Shown here piece after piece: positions 1 to 5,942 of a DNA stretch of 22,793 bases. The stretch spans positions 1 to 22,793 of the forward strand of contig JACCRW010000212.1 in the NCBI GenBank assembly GCA_013813345.1, given 5' to 3'. This stretch comes from Actinomycetota bacterium. GTDB taxonomy: Bacteria; Actinomycetota; Thermoleophilia; Gaiellales; Gaiellaceae. Each line of letters begins with the position of its first letter. The first letter of the stretch is position 1. The notes under the pieces are model-generated. The model was given only the letters and a program-made list of their open reading frames with translations, was not told the DNA's origin and ran no database searches. Position numbers and translations under genes: made by a program.

Positions 1-119
1 AATTGTGGAACGGTGTCATCGCGGAGGAGTGGTCGATGTCGATCTCGATCGTCGTCATAGGTCGGCGCGAGCCTGTGCGACTTCTACTTGGACGAGAGCG
101 TCATTCTCGTCTGCGATGA

Positions 120-209
120 TACGAACACTGCATCCTCGTGTGCCAGAACTGCCACGCTGAGATCCAACGAACGTCTGCCGTCGACTGGTGGACGGCCAGC
201 GCAAGATAG
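120..209 (+). pseudogene. Decayed C-terminal fragment of an HNH-type zinc-finger protein (tentative)
   Basis: The frame from 120 to the TAG at 207-209 reads HCILVCQNCHAEIQ followed by a short tail ending in VDWWTASAR. The L-V-C-x-N-C-H-A-E pattern is what is seen at the end of small HNH endonuclease-like zinc fingers. An in-frame stop lies at 117-119 and the upstream 116 bases give no continuous frame linked to it, so the gene appears broken by frameshift or truncation. This stretch is less GC-biased in codon use than the neighbouring genes. It could also be a chance match; only 29 residues support it. Confidence 0.3.
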
Positions 210-214
210 CGCTG
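197..214. repeat. Short perfect inverted repeat downstream of the EamA gene
   Basis: CAGCGC-aagata-GCGCTG forms a 6-bp perfect stem with a 6-nt loop. It lies about 30 bases past the EamA stop codon, so it could help end the uppP-EamA transcript, but no T-run follows on the minus strand. It also contains the stop codon of the HNH-like fragment in its loop. Confidence 0.35.
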
Positions 215-244
215 CATGATCAACGCACGGGAATCGACGTTATG

Positions 245-1126
245 TCAAGTTGGCATTCGCGAGGCCTGGCGCGTCGTCGCGAGCGCCACTCCCCCGAGCA
301 GGATCGCGATTCCGAGGAGCTGCACCGAGGACGGATCTTCGGACAGCAGCACGAGGGCCAGGATCACCGTTCCAACCGGTTGCAGGGTCAGCAGCATCGA
401 CGTCACGACCGCGTCGAGTCGCGGCAGCGAGACCGAGATCGCAAGCCAGCCCACGACCTGCGCCGAGACGGCGAGCGCGACGAGCCACCCGTGCTCCGGC
501 CAGGTCGGAGCCAGGTCGAGCTCCCCGAGAGCGACTCCTGCCACGGCTGAGGCGAGGGCGGCCGCGATCGTCGCGTCGAGCAACGGCCCGGCCGGTCGCC
601 GGATGTCTCGGTTCCCCGCTCGCAACACGAGCAGGAAGCCCGCGTAGGCCACCGCCGTCAGGATTCCGAGCAGCACCCCGAGTGCCGGGTCCTCGCCATA
701 GGCGTTCGCTCCGATCGCACCCGAGATCAGCACGATCCCGATCAGCACGACCGGTACCGCGGCAACGAGGCGGCCGCCGGGCCGTTCACCGAGGAGCAGC
801 CAGGCAGCGAGACCGACGAGCACGAGTTGGGTGTTCGCGAGCACGGTCGCAAGCCCGGCGCCGACCGCGCCGATCGCGTGGTGCCAGAAGACGAGATCGG
901 CCGCGAAGAAGAGCCCTGCGAGCCACGCGAGCCCGACCTGCCCGGTCCCTCGTCGTCCGTAGAGCCGCCGCTCCCGGAGCGCCAACGGGATCAGGAACGG
1001 GACGGCGTAGGCGCAGCGGAAAAATGCCGCCGTGGAAGGCTCGACGTCGGCGAGGCGCACCAGGATCCCGGAGAACGCGATCGCGAACGCGCCCACGACC
1101 GCGAGGAGCGCCGGTCTCGAGCCCAC
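245..1126 (-). CDS. EamA/DMT-superfamily transporter
   Basis: This 293-residue protein has the make-up of a drug/metabolite-transporter (EamA) permease: about ten hydrophobic helices arranged as two homologous halves, with short basic loops. The first half carries GILVRLADVEPSTAAFFRC and an internal GLATVLANTQLVLVGLAAWLLLGE; the second half has the matching LLTLQPVGTVILALVLLSE, the usual end-of-repeat motif of this family. A longer frame extends upstream, but the GTG at 1124-1126 is chosen because AGGA sits 8 bases before it and it follows the uppP stop codon after 2 bases, giving the normal family length of about 290. The substrate cannot be read from sequence. Co-transcription with uppP hints at an envelope-related cargo, which is inference only. 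Confidence 0.88.
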   Translation of the reverse strand: MGSRPALLAVVGAFAIAFSGILVRLADVEPSTAAFFRCAYAVPFLIPLALRERRLYGRRGTGQVGLAWLAGLFFAADLVFWHHAIGAVGAGLATVLANTQLVLVGLAAWLLLGERPGGRLVAAVPVVLIGIVLISGAIGANAYGEDPALGVLLGILTAVAYAGFLLVLRAGNRDIRRPAGPLLDATIAAALASAVAGVALGELDLAPTWPEHGWLVALAVSAQVVGWLAISVSLPRLDAVVTSMLLTLQPVGTVILALVLLSEDPSSVQLLGIAILLGGVALATTRQASRMPT

Positions 1127-1128
1127 GC

Positions 1129-2067
1129 TCAGAATCCTGCTGAGCGGATGCCCGTCACGATCAGGAGCAGCACGACGGCTGCAGCAAGCAGGCGATAGAC
1201 CACGAAGAGCGAGTAGTCGTGCCGGCGGACGTAACCGAGGAGCGCCGAGATGGCGAGGAGCCCGCTCGCTCCGGACGCCAGCGAGCCGACGAGGAAAGGC
1301 CCGGTGGTGCCCGGAGGCAGATCGGCGAGCAGGACATCGCCAATTCCTTTGTACGCTACCGCTCCGAAGGTGATCGGGACGAGCAGCAGGAACGAGAACC
1401 GCGCGGCCGAGTCGCGATCGAGCCCGAGGAACCGCCCGGCGGTGATTGTGATCCCCGAGCGCGACACGCCCGGCATCAGGGAGAGGCACTGCGCGAGGCC
1501 CACCGCCACCGCCGAGCGGAACCCGAGATCCCCCATCCGCTTCGACGCCGGCTGCCGATCGGCCAGCCAGAGCAGGCCTCCGAAGAGAGCGAGCAGAATC
1601 GCGATCTGCCACGGCTCCCCCAGGTTCTCCGCGATCAGGCTCTCGCCGAGCGCTCCGACGAGCGCGGCTGGGACAGTCGCGATCGCCACGAGCCAGGCGA
1701 TCCGCTCGTCCACCGTGTCGATCCCCCGCCGGCGCAAGGAGCCCACCCACGCCGCCGCGAGCCGGAGGATGTCTTCGCGGAAGTAGGCGACGACCGCGAT
1801 CAGGGTTCCCAGATGAAGGGAGACGTCGAAGGTCTGGTTGAAGGCGTCGTTCTCCTTCAGGAACTCCCAGTCGAAGAGCCAGGGGACGAGGATCAGGTGG
1901 CCCGACGAGGAGATCGGGAGCAGCTCGGTCGCGCCCTGCACGAGCCCGAGCACGAGCGCCTGCCAGTTCGGAAGCGCCTCCGCGCTGTCCCCGATTCCGA
2001 GCACGGTCAGGACGAGCGCAGCGACGAATGCAGCGCCTGCTACGGCATAGACGCCCGCCCGGTCCAT
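1129..2067 (-). CDS. uppP: Undecaprenyl-diphosphatase
   Basis: UppP (BacA) is an integral membrane enzyme that removes one phosphate from undecaprenyl diphosphate, regenerating the lipid carrier for peptidoglycan and other wall polymers; overexpression gives bacitracin resistance in other bacteria. The 312-residue protein shows both family signatures: GLVQGATELLPISSSGHL (about residues 41-58, with the conserved Gln/Glu and the Ser-rich loop) and PGVSRSGITITAGR (199-212, with the catalytic Arg/Ser region). Roughly eight hydrophobic segments are visible, and an N-terminal segment of about 30 residues precedes the first motif. The ATG at 2065-2067 has no Shine-Dalgarno sequence, but a TAGGAT box lies exactly 6 bases upstream. 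It lies 25 bases downstream of a small membrane-protein gene and runs directly into the EamA gene. Confidence 0.96.
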   Translation of the reverse strand: MDRAGVYAVAGAAFVAALVLTVLGIGDSAEALPNWQALVLGLVQGATELLPISSSGHLILVPWLFDWEFLKENDAFNQTFDVSLHLGTLIAVVAYFREDILRLAAAWVGSLRRRGIDTVDERIAWLVAIATVPAALVGALGESLIAENLGEPWQIAILLALFGGLLWLADRQPASKRMGDLGFRSAVAVGLAQCLSLMPGVSRSGITITAGRFLGLDRDSAARFSFLLLVPITFGAVAYKGIGDVLLADLPPGTTGPFLVGSLASGASGLLAISALLGYVRRHDYSLFVVYRLLAAAVVLLLIVTGIRSAGF

Positions 2068-2073
2068 CGCGCG

Positions 2074-2079
2074 ATCCTA
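2074..2079 (-). promoter_or_regulatory. Putative -10 box of uppP (leaderless)
   Basis: TAGGAT on the minus strand fits TANNNT and ends 6 bases before the uppP ATG, so transcription would begin at or next to the start codon. No ribosome-binding site is present, which agrees with leaderless translation. The -35 element is not clear. Confidence 0.5.
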
Positions 2080-2092
2080 GAGCGGGCTCGGG

Positions 2093-2272
2093 CTAGTCGC
2101 CGCGCAACCGCACGAAGAGGAAGATCGCGGCCGCGCTGACGAGCGAGAGGATCAGCGCCGGCGCGCTCGAGACGCCGACTGCGAGCATCCCGAGCCAGAG
2201 GATGACAAAGAAGAGAGCGGCCCAGAGGAAGGCCTGTACTCCCTGATCGATGCTCGGGAAGCGGAGGTGCAT
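2093..2272 (-). CDS. Small membrane protein, 59 residues, unknown function
   Basis: A short gene reads MHLRFPSIDQGVQAFLW and continues through two hydrophobic stretches, about residues 13-33 (FLWAALFFVILWLGMLAVGV) and 36-54 (SAPALILSLVSAAAIFLFV), ending in RLRGD. It looks like a two-helix hairpin in the inner membrane with a short amphipathic N-terminus. Codon use matches neighbouring genes, with G or C in most third positions. It is 25 bases upstream of uppP on the same strand. The ATG is supported by a TACGAT box 7 bases upstream. I do not recognise a family. A role as a small partner of the undecaprenyl-diphosphatase is possible from context only. Confidence 0.68.
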   Translation of the reverse strand: MHLRFPSIDQGVQAFLWAALFFVILWLGMLAVGVSSAPALILSLVSAAAIFLFVRLRGD

Positions 2273-2279
2273 CGCGCCG

Positions 2280-2285
2280 ATCGTA
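2280..2285 (-). promoter_or_regulatory. Putative -10 box of the 59-residue membrane protein gene
   Basis: TACGAT (minus strand) ends 7 bases before the ATG at 2270-2272. A TTGAGG sequence lies 15 bases further upstream, a short spacer for a -35 element. There is no ribosome-binding site, so a leaderless message is likely. Confidence 0.42.
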
Positions 2286-2365
2286 CTGCACTCGACCGCA
2301 CCTCAATCACCTCAGCGGGCGCGGAGAAACTTTCCGCAAATTGCAGTCTTCGTCCCGGCGAGCGC

Positions 2366-2394
2366 TTGCTCGGAGGACGACGCCCGATTAGGTT
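2366..2394 (+). promoter_or_regulatory. Putative promoter of the candidate small RNA
   Basis: TTGCTC at 2366-2371 and TAGGTT at 2389-2394 are separated by 17 bases on the plus strand. Transcription would start near 2401, just where the 5' arm of the predicted closing stem begins. The -35 match is weak (TTG only), and this sequence can also form a hairpin (2350-2380), so the call rests mainly on position. Confidence 0.33.
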
Positions 2395-2400
2395 CTGGCG

Positions 2401-2513
2401 TGCAGGGAGCACGGAGCGCGACTAGACCGAAGCCGAGCTCGAGGGCCGTACGCGCAAGCGGAAAGTCAGCGGGCACGGTGGACGAAAGCGCCACCGGCTC
2501 CCTGAATTTTTTT
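2401..2513 (+). ncRNA. Candidate structured small RNA, about 113 nt
   Basis: CAGGGAGC (2403-2410) is exactly complementary to GCTCCCTG (2497-2504), so the proposed 5' and 3' ends can pair in an 8-bp closing stem, followed directly by AA and seven T residues (2507-2513). Inside, GCGCG (2416-2420) pairs with CGCGC (2451-2455), and CGGTGG (2476-2481) pairs with CCACCG (2491-2496). No plus-strand gene lies within the preceding 2 kb that would need this terminator. An alternative longer fold joins ACTTTCCGC (2329-2337) to GCGGAAAGT (2458-2466), so the RNA might begin earlier. It does not match 6S, 4.5S/SRP, tmRNA or RNase P RNA motifs that I know. No coding frame in it looks real. Confidence 0.42.
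2471..2513 (+). terminator. Rho-independent terminator, plus strand
   Basis: GGG (2471-2473) and CGGTGG (2476-2481) pair with CCACCG (2491-2496) and CCC (2500-2502); the apical loop contains GAAA. Four bases later come seven consecutive T residues, a rarity in this GC-rich sequence. It competes with, or extends into, the closing stem of the candidate RNA. It has the correct polarity only for plus-strand transcription. Confidence 0.6.
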
Positions 2514-2520
2514 GCGCGGT

Positions 2521-2552
2521 ACAAAGGGATCCGCAGGAGTGGATCCCTTTGT
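2521..2552. repeat. Perfect 12-bp inverted repeat with 8-nt loop
   Basis: ACAAAGGGATCC (2521-2532) and GGATCCCTTTGT (2541-2552) are perfect reverse complements around GCAGGAGT. A further small stem, GACCC-ctgaa-GGGTC, follows at 2560-2574. The pair lies beyond the plus-strand terminator and downstream of the minus-strand 57-residue gene, so it may stop minus-strand transcripts, although only TTTGT follows the stem in that direction. It could also be a dispersed palindromic element. The rest of the gene-free stretch 2273-2634 holds the candidate RNA and nothing else I can name. Confidence 0.7.
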
Positions 2553-2634
2553 GCGCGAAGACCCCTGAAGGGTCGCTCCGCTCCCGGTTTGATACCCGTG
2601 CGTCGTGACGAGCGCGTCCCCGCGAACTGCTGCC

Positions 2635-2808
2635 CTACCGCGCGCTGCCGAGTGCTCGCAGGAGCCGGTGCGCGAGTTCCGTGCCCACTAGGGCTTCGAG
2701 CCGGACGAGCGCTGTCGGGCATGGCTCCTCGCGATCGAGCGCGAAGCAGTGGGCGAGCAGGAGATCGGAAGCAGCCGTCTCGCGAGGACTGACAGCGGCT
2801 GCTTCCAT
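2635..2808 (-). CDS. Small hypothetical protein, 57 residues
   Basis: Read from the ATG at 2806-2808, this gives a compact, mainly helical protein: a short N-terminal MEAAAVSPRETAAS, then DLLLAHCFALDREEPCPTA and RLEALVGTELAHRLLRALG. Third-position G/C use resembles real genes nearby. The frame stays open upstream, but no ATG/GTG/TTG start lies between it and the stop of the preceding membrane-protein gene; the reading before that overlaps that gene. A weak GGAAG lies only about 3 bases before the ATG, so the start is uncertain. I do not recognise the family. It may be the last cistron of the 4162-2635 group. Confidence 0.45.
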   Translation of the reverse strand: MEAAAVSPRETAASDLLLAHCFALDREEPCPTALVRLEALVGTELAHRLLRALGSAR

Positions 2809-2881
2809 CAGCTTCCGTATCGGCTTCGAGGCGCCGTCCGGGCGATCCCTGGCGCGAGTGAAAACGCTGGTGGGCCGGCCC

Positions 2882-3496
2882 TCAGCGCTCGTCCCGTTCG
2901 TCTCTGGCACCGACGCGACGGAGCCCGAAGCGACGGGTGCGATCGTGCTCTTCCGCTGCCGAGGGCGTCGGATCAGCCGGTCGTTCCGCTGTGAGCGCCT
3001 CGTCCGCGTCACGCTCTCGCGTGGTCGTAACCGGCGCCACACGCCGCCTCTGAGCGACCGTCTCGTCGACCTCCACCGCGGTACGCGGGCCGGCGGTATC
3101 GAACGTCAACCCGAAGACGAGTCCGATCCCGAACGCGACCGCAGCGAGCAGCTCGCCGAGGTCGCTGACGACGCCGTCGACGCCGAGATCTCGCGACCAG
3201 TTCGAGGTGTTGAAGAAGTCTGCAGGCTGCCTGGCGAGGAGTACCCAGCCTCCGACCAGGAGGGCCGGCAGGAACCCAAGCAGGAAGACGCCGGCCGAGA
3301 GCCGCGGTAGCCCCCACTTCGTCCAGCCTCCGACGATCTGCGACAGAGCCATCGTGAGCCCGCCCGCAGCGATCAGGCCGTACGTCGTCCAGTACTCGCC
3401 CGAAGAGCCGGTTCCGATCTGCGCGGCCAGCCAGATCAGGAACCCGGCGACGGCGGCCCCGACGAGCGTCGAGACGCCTCTGGTGATACCGATCAT
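2882..3496 (-). CDS. Hypothetical four-helix membrane protein with charged C-terminal tail
   Basis: The 204-residue product has four likely membrane helices at about residues 8-27, 37-57, 67-87 and 113-132, then a hydrophilic, Arg/Glu/Asp-rich tail of about 70 residues (133-204) probably in the cytoplasm. No catalytic motif is apparent. The ATG at 3494-3496 is well supported: GGAGG sits 5 bases upstream, one of the few textbook ribosome-binding sites here. It follows the 199-residue Cys-rich protein gene after 66 bases. The function is unknown; the tail looks like a low-complexity protein-interaction or anchoring segment, which is only an impression. Confidence 0.82.
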   Translation of the reverse strand: MIGITRGVSTLVGAAVAGFLIWLAAQIGTGSSGEYWTTYGLIAAGGLTMALSQIVGGWTKWGLPRLSAGVFLLGFLPALLVGGWVLLARQPADFFNTSNWSRDLGVDGVVSDLGELLAAVAFGIGLVFGLTFDTAGPRTAVEVDETVAQRRRVAPVTTTRERDADEALTAERPADPTPSAAEEHDRTRRFGLRRVGARDERDER

Positions 3497-3562
3497 CTCA
3501 GCCTCCGTGTTCGCGATTACGCTCGGGGGTCTGTTCCCGGCAGACCCGAAACGGAATCGGCG

Positions 3563-4162
3563 CTAGTGCAGATTCAGGCGCCGCTCGTCGAAGCGCGACG
3601 AGTGGAGCTCGGCCCGGAACTCCTCGACCGCCGCGAGGACATCGTCGCCGAAGACGTGACTGACGACGCCGACGCTCGCATCGTTCCAGAAGGGCAGATC
3701 GACGTGTTCCGGCGTGACGAGGTTGACCGAGAGGGCGTCGCAGACCGGACAGCGTACCGCGAGCCCAAGGCAGCGCTCGGCGGGAGCGACCGCGACGAAC
3801 GAGGATGGGAACACCGGCCGCGGCCTACCCTCGGGAAAGCAGAAGAAGCTCCAGGGCCATTCCCCTGCGCTGACGCGGCTCGCTGCAGCTCCGGTGAGCT
3901 CCGCTCCGGCATCGTCGAAGCGCGAGGTCATCAGGTTCAGGAACCGACCGGCCGCGGCGCCGAGTGGCGCCCAGTCGAGGTCGTCGTGCGCGACGAGACC
4001 GGTGTGCTCCCCCCCGCAACCGCAGTCGAAGCGGACGCCGTAGACGGCAGGATGGGCTGCGCCCGGGAGCCGCTCGAGCCGGCGGAACGCCGAAAGCGGC
4101 ACGCGTGCCTCCTGGCGCTGCGGACACGCGAACGTGTATCGGCCTGTGAGCGCGTCGTACAT
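3563..4162 (-). CDS. Uncharacterised Cys-rich protein
   Basis: The 199-residue soluble protein contains seven Cys residues: C13 (FACPQR), C47 and C49 with a nearby His (FDCGCGGEH), C108, C131, and the C138-x2-C141 pair (RCPVCD). The CxC...H and CPxC pattern suggests one or two structural zinc sites of zinc-ribbon type. No signal peptide or membrane helix is visible. It appears to be a conserved protein in actinobacteria, but I cannot assign a function or name. The ATG at 4160-4162 lacks an obvious ribosome-binding site and follows apt after 54 bases. Confidence 0.8.
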   Translation of the reverse strand: MYDALTGRYTFACPQRQEARVPLSAFRRLERLPGAAHPAVYGVRFDCGCGGEHTGLVAHDDLDWAPLGAAAGRFLNLMTSRFDDAGAELTGAAASRVSAGEWPWSFFCFPEGRPRPVFPSSFVAVAPAERCLGLAVRCPVCDALSVNLVTPEHVDLPFWNDASVGVVSHVFGDDVLAAVEEFRAELHSSRFDERRLNLH

Positions 4163-4216
4163 GCCGCAATCATCATCGGCAGATCGGACGCGGAGCTACA
4201 GGACGCGCAGCGTTCT

Positions 4217-4735
4217 CTAGTACTGAATCAGCGAATGGACGTCGTAGCCGTCCAGTCGCTTGCGGCCGTTCAGGAACGTCAGGTCGATGATGAACGCGAC
4301 CCCGACGACCTCGCCGCCAAGCTCTTCGATCAGGCCTCCGATCGCCTCGACGGTGCCGCCGGTCGCGAGTACGTCGTCGTGGACGAGCACCCGCACGCCC
4401 TGCCAGAACGACGATGGGTGCAGCTCGAGCGCGTTCTCTCCGTACTCGAGCGCGTAGGTGACGCTGACCGTATCGGGCGGGAGCTTGCCCGGGCGGCGCG
4501 CCGGCACGAAGCCGCAGCCGATCTCGCGTGCGATCGCCGCTCCGAGGATGAAGCCGCGCGCCTCGGCGCCGACGACGAGATCGGGCTGCTTGCCCCTTCC
4601 CCACTCGGCGAGCTCCGAGACCGCCTGCTGGAGACCCGCCGGATGGGCGAGGAGCGGGCTGATGTCCTTGAAGCCGACTCCGGGCTGGGGAAAATCGGGG
4701 ACTTCACGGACGAGCGTGCGGAGATCGAGGCTCAC
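4217..4735 (-). CDS. apt: Adenine phosphoribosyltransferase
   Basis: Apt salvages adenine by joining it to PRPP to make AMP in the cytoplasm. The 172-residue protein matches the family from end to end: the N-terminal IREVPDFPQPG-like motif (residues 9-20, here VREVPDFPQPGVGFKDISPL), DLVVGAEARGFILGAAIA (52-69), and the PRPP-binding loop VLVHDDVLATGGT (116-128) with the two acidic residues D120 and D121. The length is typical. The start is GTG at 4733-4735, 20 bases after the merR stop; there is no ribosome-binding site, but TAGAAT lies 9 bases upstream, so apt may have its own start site as well as reading through from merR. In many bacteria apt neighbours relA, but here it does not. Confidence 0.96.
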   Translation of the reverse strand: MSLDLRTLVREVPDFPQPGVGFKDISPLLAHPAGLQQAVSELAEWGRGKQPDLVVGAEARGFILGAAIAREIGCGFVPARRPGKLPPDTVSVTYALEYGENALELHPSSFWQGVRVLVHDDVLATGGTVEAIGGLIEELGGEVVGVAFIIDLTFLNGRKRLDGYDVHSLIQY

Positions 4736-4744
4736 GGCCGGAAG

Positions 4745-4750
4745 ATTCTA
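4745..4750 (-). promoter_or_regulatory. Possible -10 box before apt
   Basis: TAGAAT (minus strand) ends 9 bases before the apt GTG and begins a few bases after the TAG stop of merR. This is the best match to TATAAT in the merR-apt gap, and would give a leader of only a few bases. No convincing -35 is seen. Confidence 0.35.
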
Positions 4751-4755
4751 GACCA

Positions 4756-5451
4756 CTACCGTTCAGCGAGAGCGCGCAGCTCGCGCCAGAAGAGGAGGCG
4801 CGAGAGCTCCTGTGCGGCGTCGGCCAGCGCCTGGAGGTCGTCCAGGCCGGACTTCCTGCGCTCCGGGTTGCGGGACCGGAGCGCCGGTGCGACGAGCTGC
4901 TCCAGGAGGCCCGCCTCACGCCCCGCCGAGTTGCGGAATGTCCGGAGATGCCGCGCATCGATCCCGTAGCGAGCGAGGCGTCCGCAGGCGGCAGCGATCT
5001 CGGCGTCGCTCTCGCGGTAGAGGCGCTCGCCCGCTTCCACTCTCGGCGCGAGCAGGCCGAATTCCTCGAGCGCCCGCGCGAGCTCTCCTTCGATTCCCGC
5101 GCGCTCGCAGAGCTCGGCGAGGTCGAGCTCCGGCTCGCGATCCCCGAGCCCTGTCGGCGCTCGGCGCTTTCGCTCTGCGGCGGCCCCGCCGCTCGAGAGC
5201 TCCTGCCGAATCACGCGCAAGGGCAGGAACTCGTCGCGCTGGAGCCGCAGGATCGTCTCGAGCCGCTCGACGTCGTCCTCGCTGAAGAGCCGATAGCCGC
5301 CGCGCGTTCGCTTTGGCGTCAGCAGCCCCTGATCCTCCAGGTAGCGGATCTTCGAGATCGAGATGTCTACGAACTCCGGCTGCAGGCGCGCGCAGACCGC
5401 CCCGATCGTATGGAGGCGCTGCTCCGACCTCGAGCTGGTCACTGTGGTCAT
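4756..5451 (-). CDS. MerR-family regulator, FtsR/Rv1828-like
   Basis: The 231-residue protein begins with a MerR winged-helix domain (about 12-85): IGAVCARLQPEFVDISISKIRYLEDQ, then the wing TPKRTRGGYRLFSEDDVERL. The remainder (about 110-231) is a second helical domain with a further MerR-like segment (LAELCERAGI...), and no Cys cluster for metal sensing. This two-part form and the position directly behind an FHA protein match mycobacterial Rv1828, next to garA (Rv1827), and corynebacterial FtsR, an activator of ftsZ. It follows the FHA gene after 2 bases, so is translationally linked. The cell-division role is inferred from these relatives. Confidence 0.85.
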   Translation of the reverse strand: MTTVTSSRSEQRLHTIGAVCARLQPEFVDISISKIRYLEDQGLLTPKRTRGGYRLFSEDDVERLETILRLQRDEFLPLRVIRQELSSGGAAAERKRRAPTGLGDREPELDLAELCERAGIEGELARALEEFGLLAPRVEAGERLYRESDAEIAAACGRLARYGIDARHLRTFRNSAGREAGLLEQLVAPALRSRNPERRKSGLDDLQALADAAQELSRLLFWRELRALAER

Positions 5452-5453
5452 GG

Positions 5454-5942
5454 TCAGCGTCCCCGCAGGAAGGTCAGCCGGTACTTGCCGATCTGAACCT
5501 CATCGTCGTCCTCGATCTCGGTTTCGTCCGTCTCGATTCGCCGCCGGTTGACGAAGGTGCCGTTCAAGCTCCCGAGATCCTTGATCGTGAATCGCTCGCC
5601 GTCCTGAACGAGCTCGGCGTGCTTGCGGGAGACGGTGACGTCGTCGAGGAAGACGTCGCATTCCGGTGAGCGGCCGATCAGCGTCCGCTCACCGGAGGGG
5701 AAGAAGGTCTCCCCTGCACGGCCGCCGCCCGAGCGCACCACGAGCGCGGGCCCTTTGACCCCGGGATCGCCCGCGCCTGAGCTGCGGAGCGCCGCGCCGG
5801 GGTCATCGGCAACGTCCTCGGGCGTGAACGTCATCGTCTGCTCGCCCGTCTCGTCCTGTTTCAGGTGGGTGCCGCATTTCGCGCAGAAGTTGGCGGTCTC
5901 GGGATTCTGGTAGCCGCACTCAGGGCAATAGACGTGACTCAT
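5454..5942 (-). CDS. FHA-domain protein with N-terminal zinc ribbon, GarA/OdhI-like
   Basis: The 162-residue protein has three parts. Residues 6-23 form a zinc ribbon (CPECG...CAKCG). A flexible linker follows with the Thr-rich motif QTMTFTP at 35-41. An FHA domain occupies about 66-160, with the phosphothreonine-binding residues in place: GRSPECD (90-96), SRKHAE (105-110), and GSLNGTFVN (124-132). GarA/OdhI proteins bind and inhibit 2-oxoglutarate metabolism enzymes, and are switched off when an N-terminal Thr is phosphorylated by PknB/PknG and binds their own FHA domain; the linker Thr residues here are in the corresponding place. The zinc ribbon is extra to mycobacterial GarA. The ATG overlaps the rsiG stop (ATGA), and merR follows after 2 bases. 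A much longer open frame runs upstream but is antisense-like read-through of the fusion gene. Confidence 0.9.
   Translation of the reverse strand: MSHVYCPECGYQNPETANFCAKCGTHLKQDETGEQTMTFTPEDVADDPGAALRSSGAGDPGVKGPALVVRSGGGRAGETFFPSGERTLIGRSPECDVFLDDVTVSRKHAELVQDGERFTIKDLGSLNGTFVNRRRIETDETEIEDDDEVQIGKYRLTFLRGR

Noticed and set aside
2458..2470. GGAAAGTC resembling a conserved block of RNase P RNA
   Set aside because: The other conserved blocks are missing and the element is near the 3' end, the wrong place for that motif.
2312..2722. 136-codon minus-strand open frame across the gene-poor stretch
   Set aside because: Proline/arginine-rich, no domain, starts inside another frame and runs over a strong plus-strand terminator and an inverted repeat.
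3566..4969. 467-codon plus-strand open frame antisense to apt and the Cys-rich gene
   Set aside because: The minus strand holds apt with full motifs; the plus translation has no family features.
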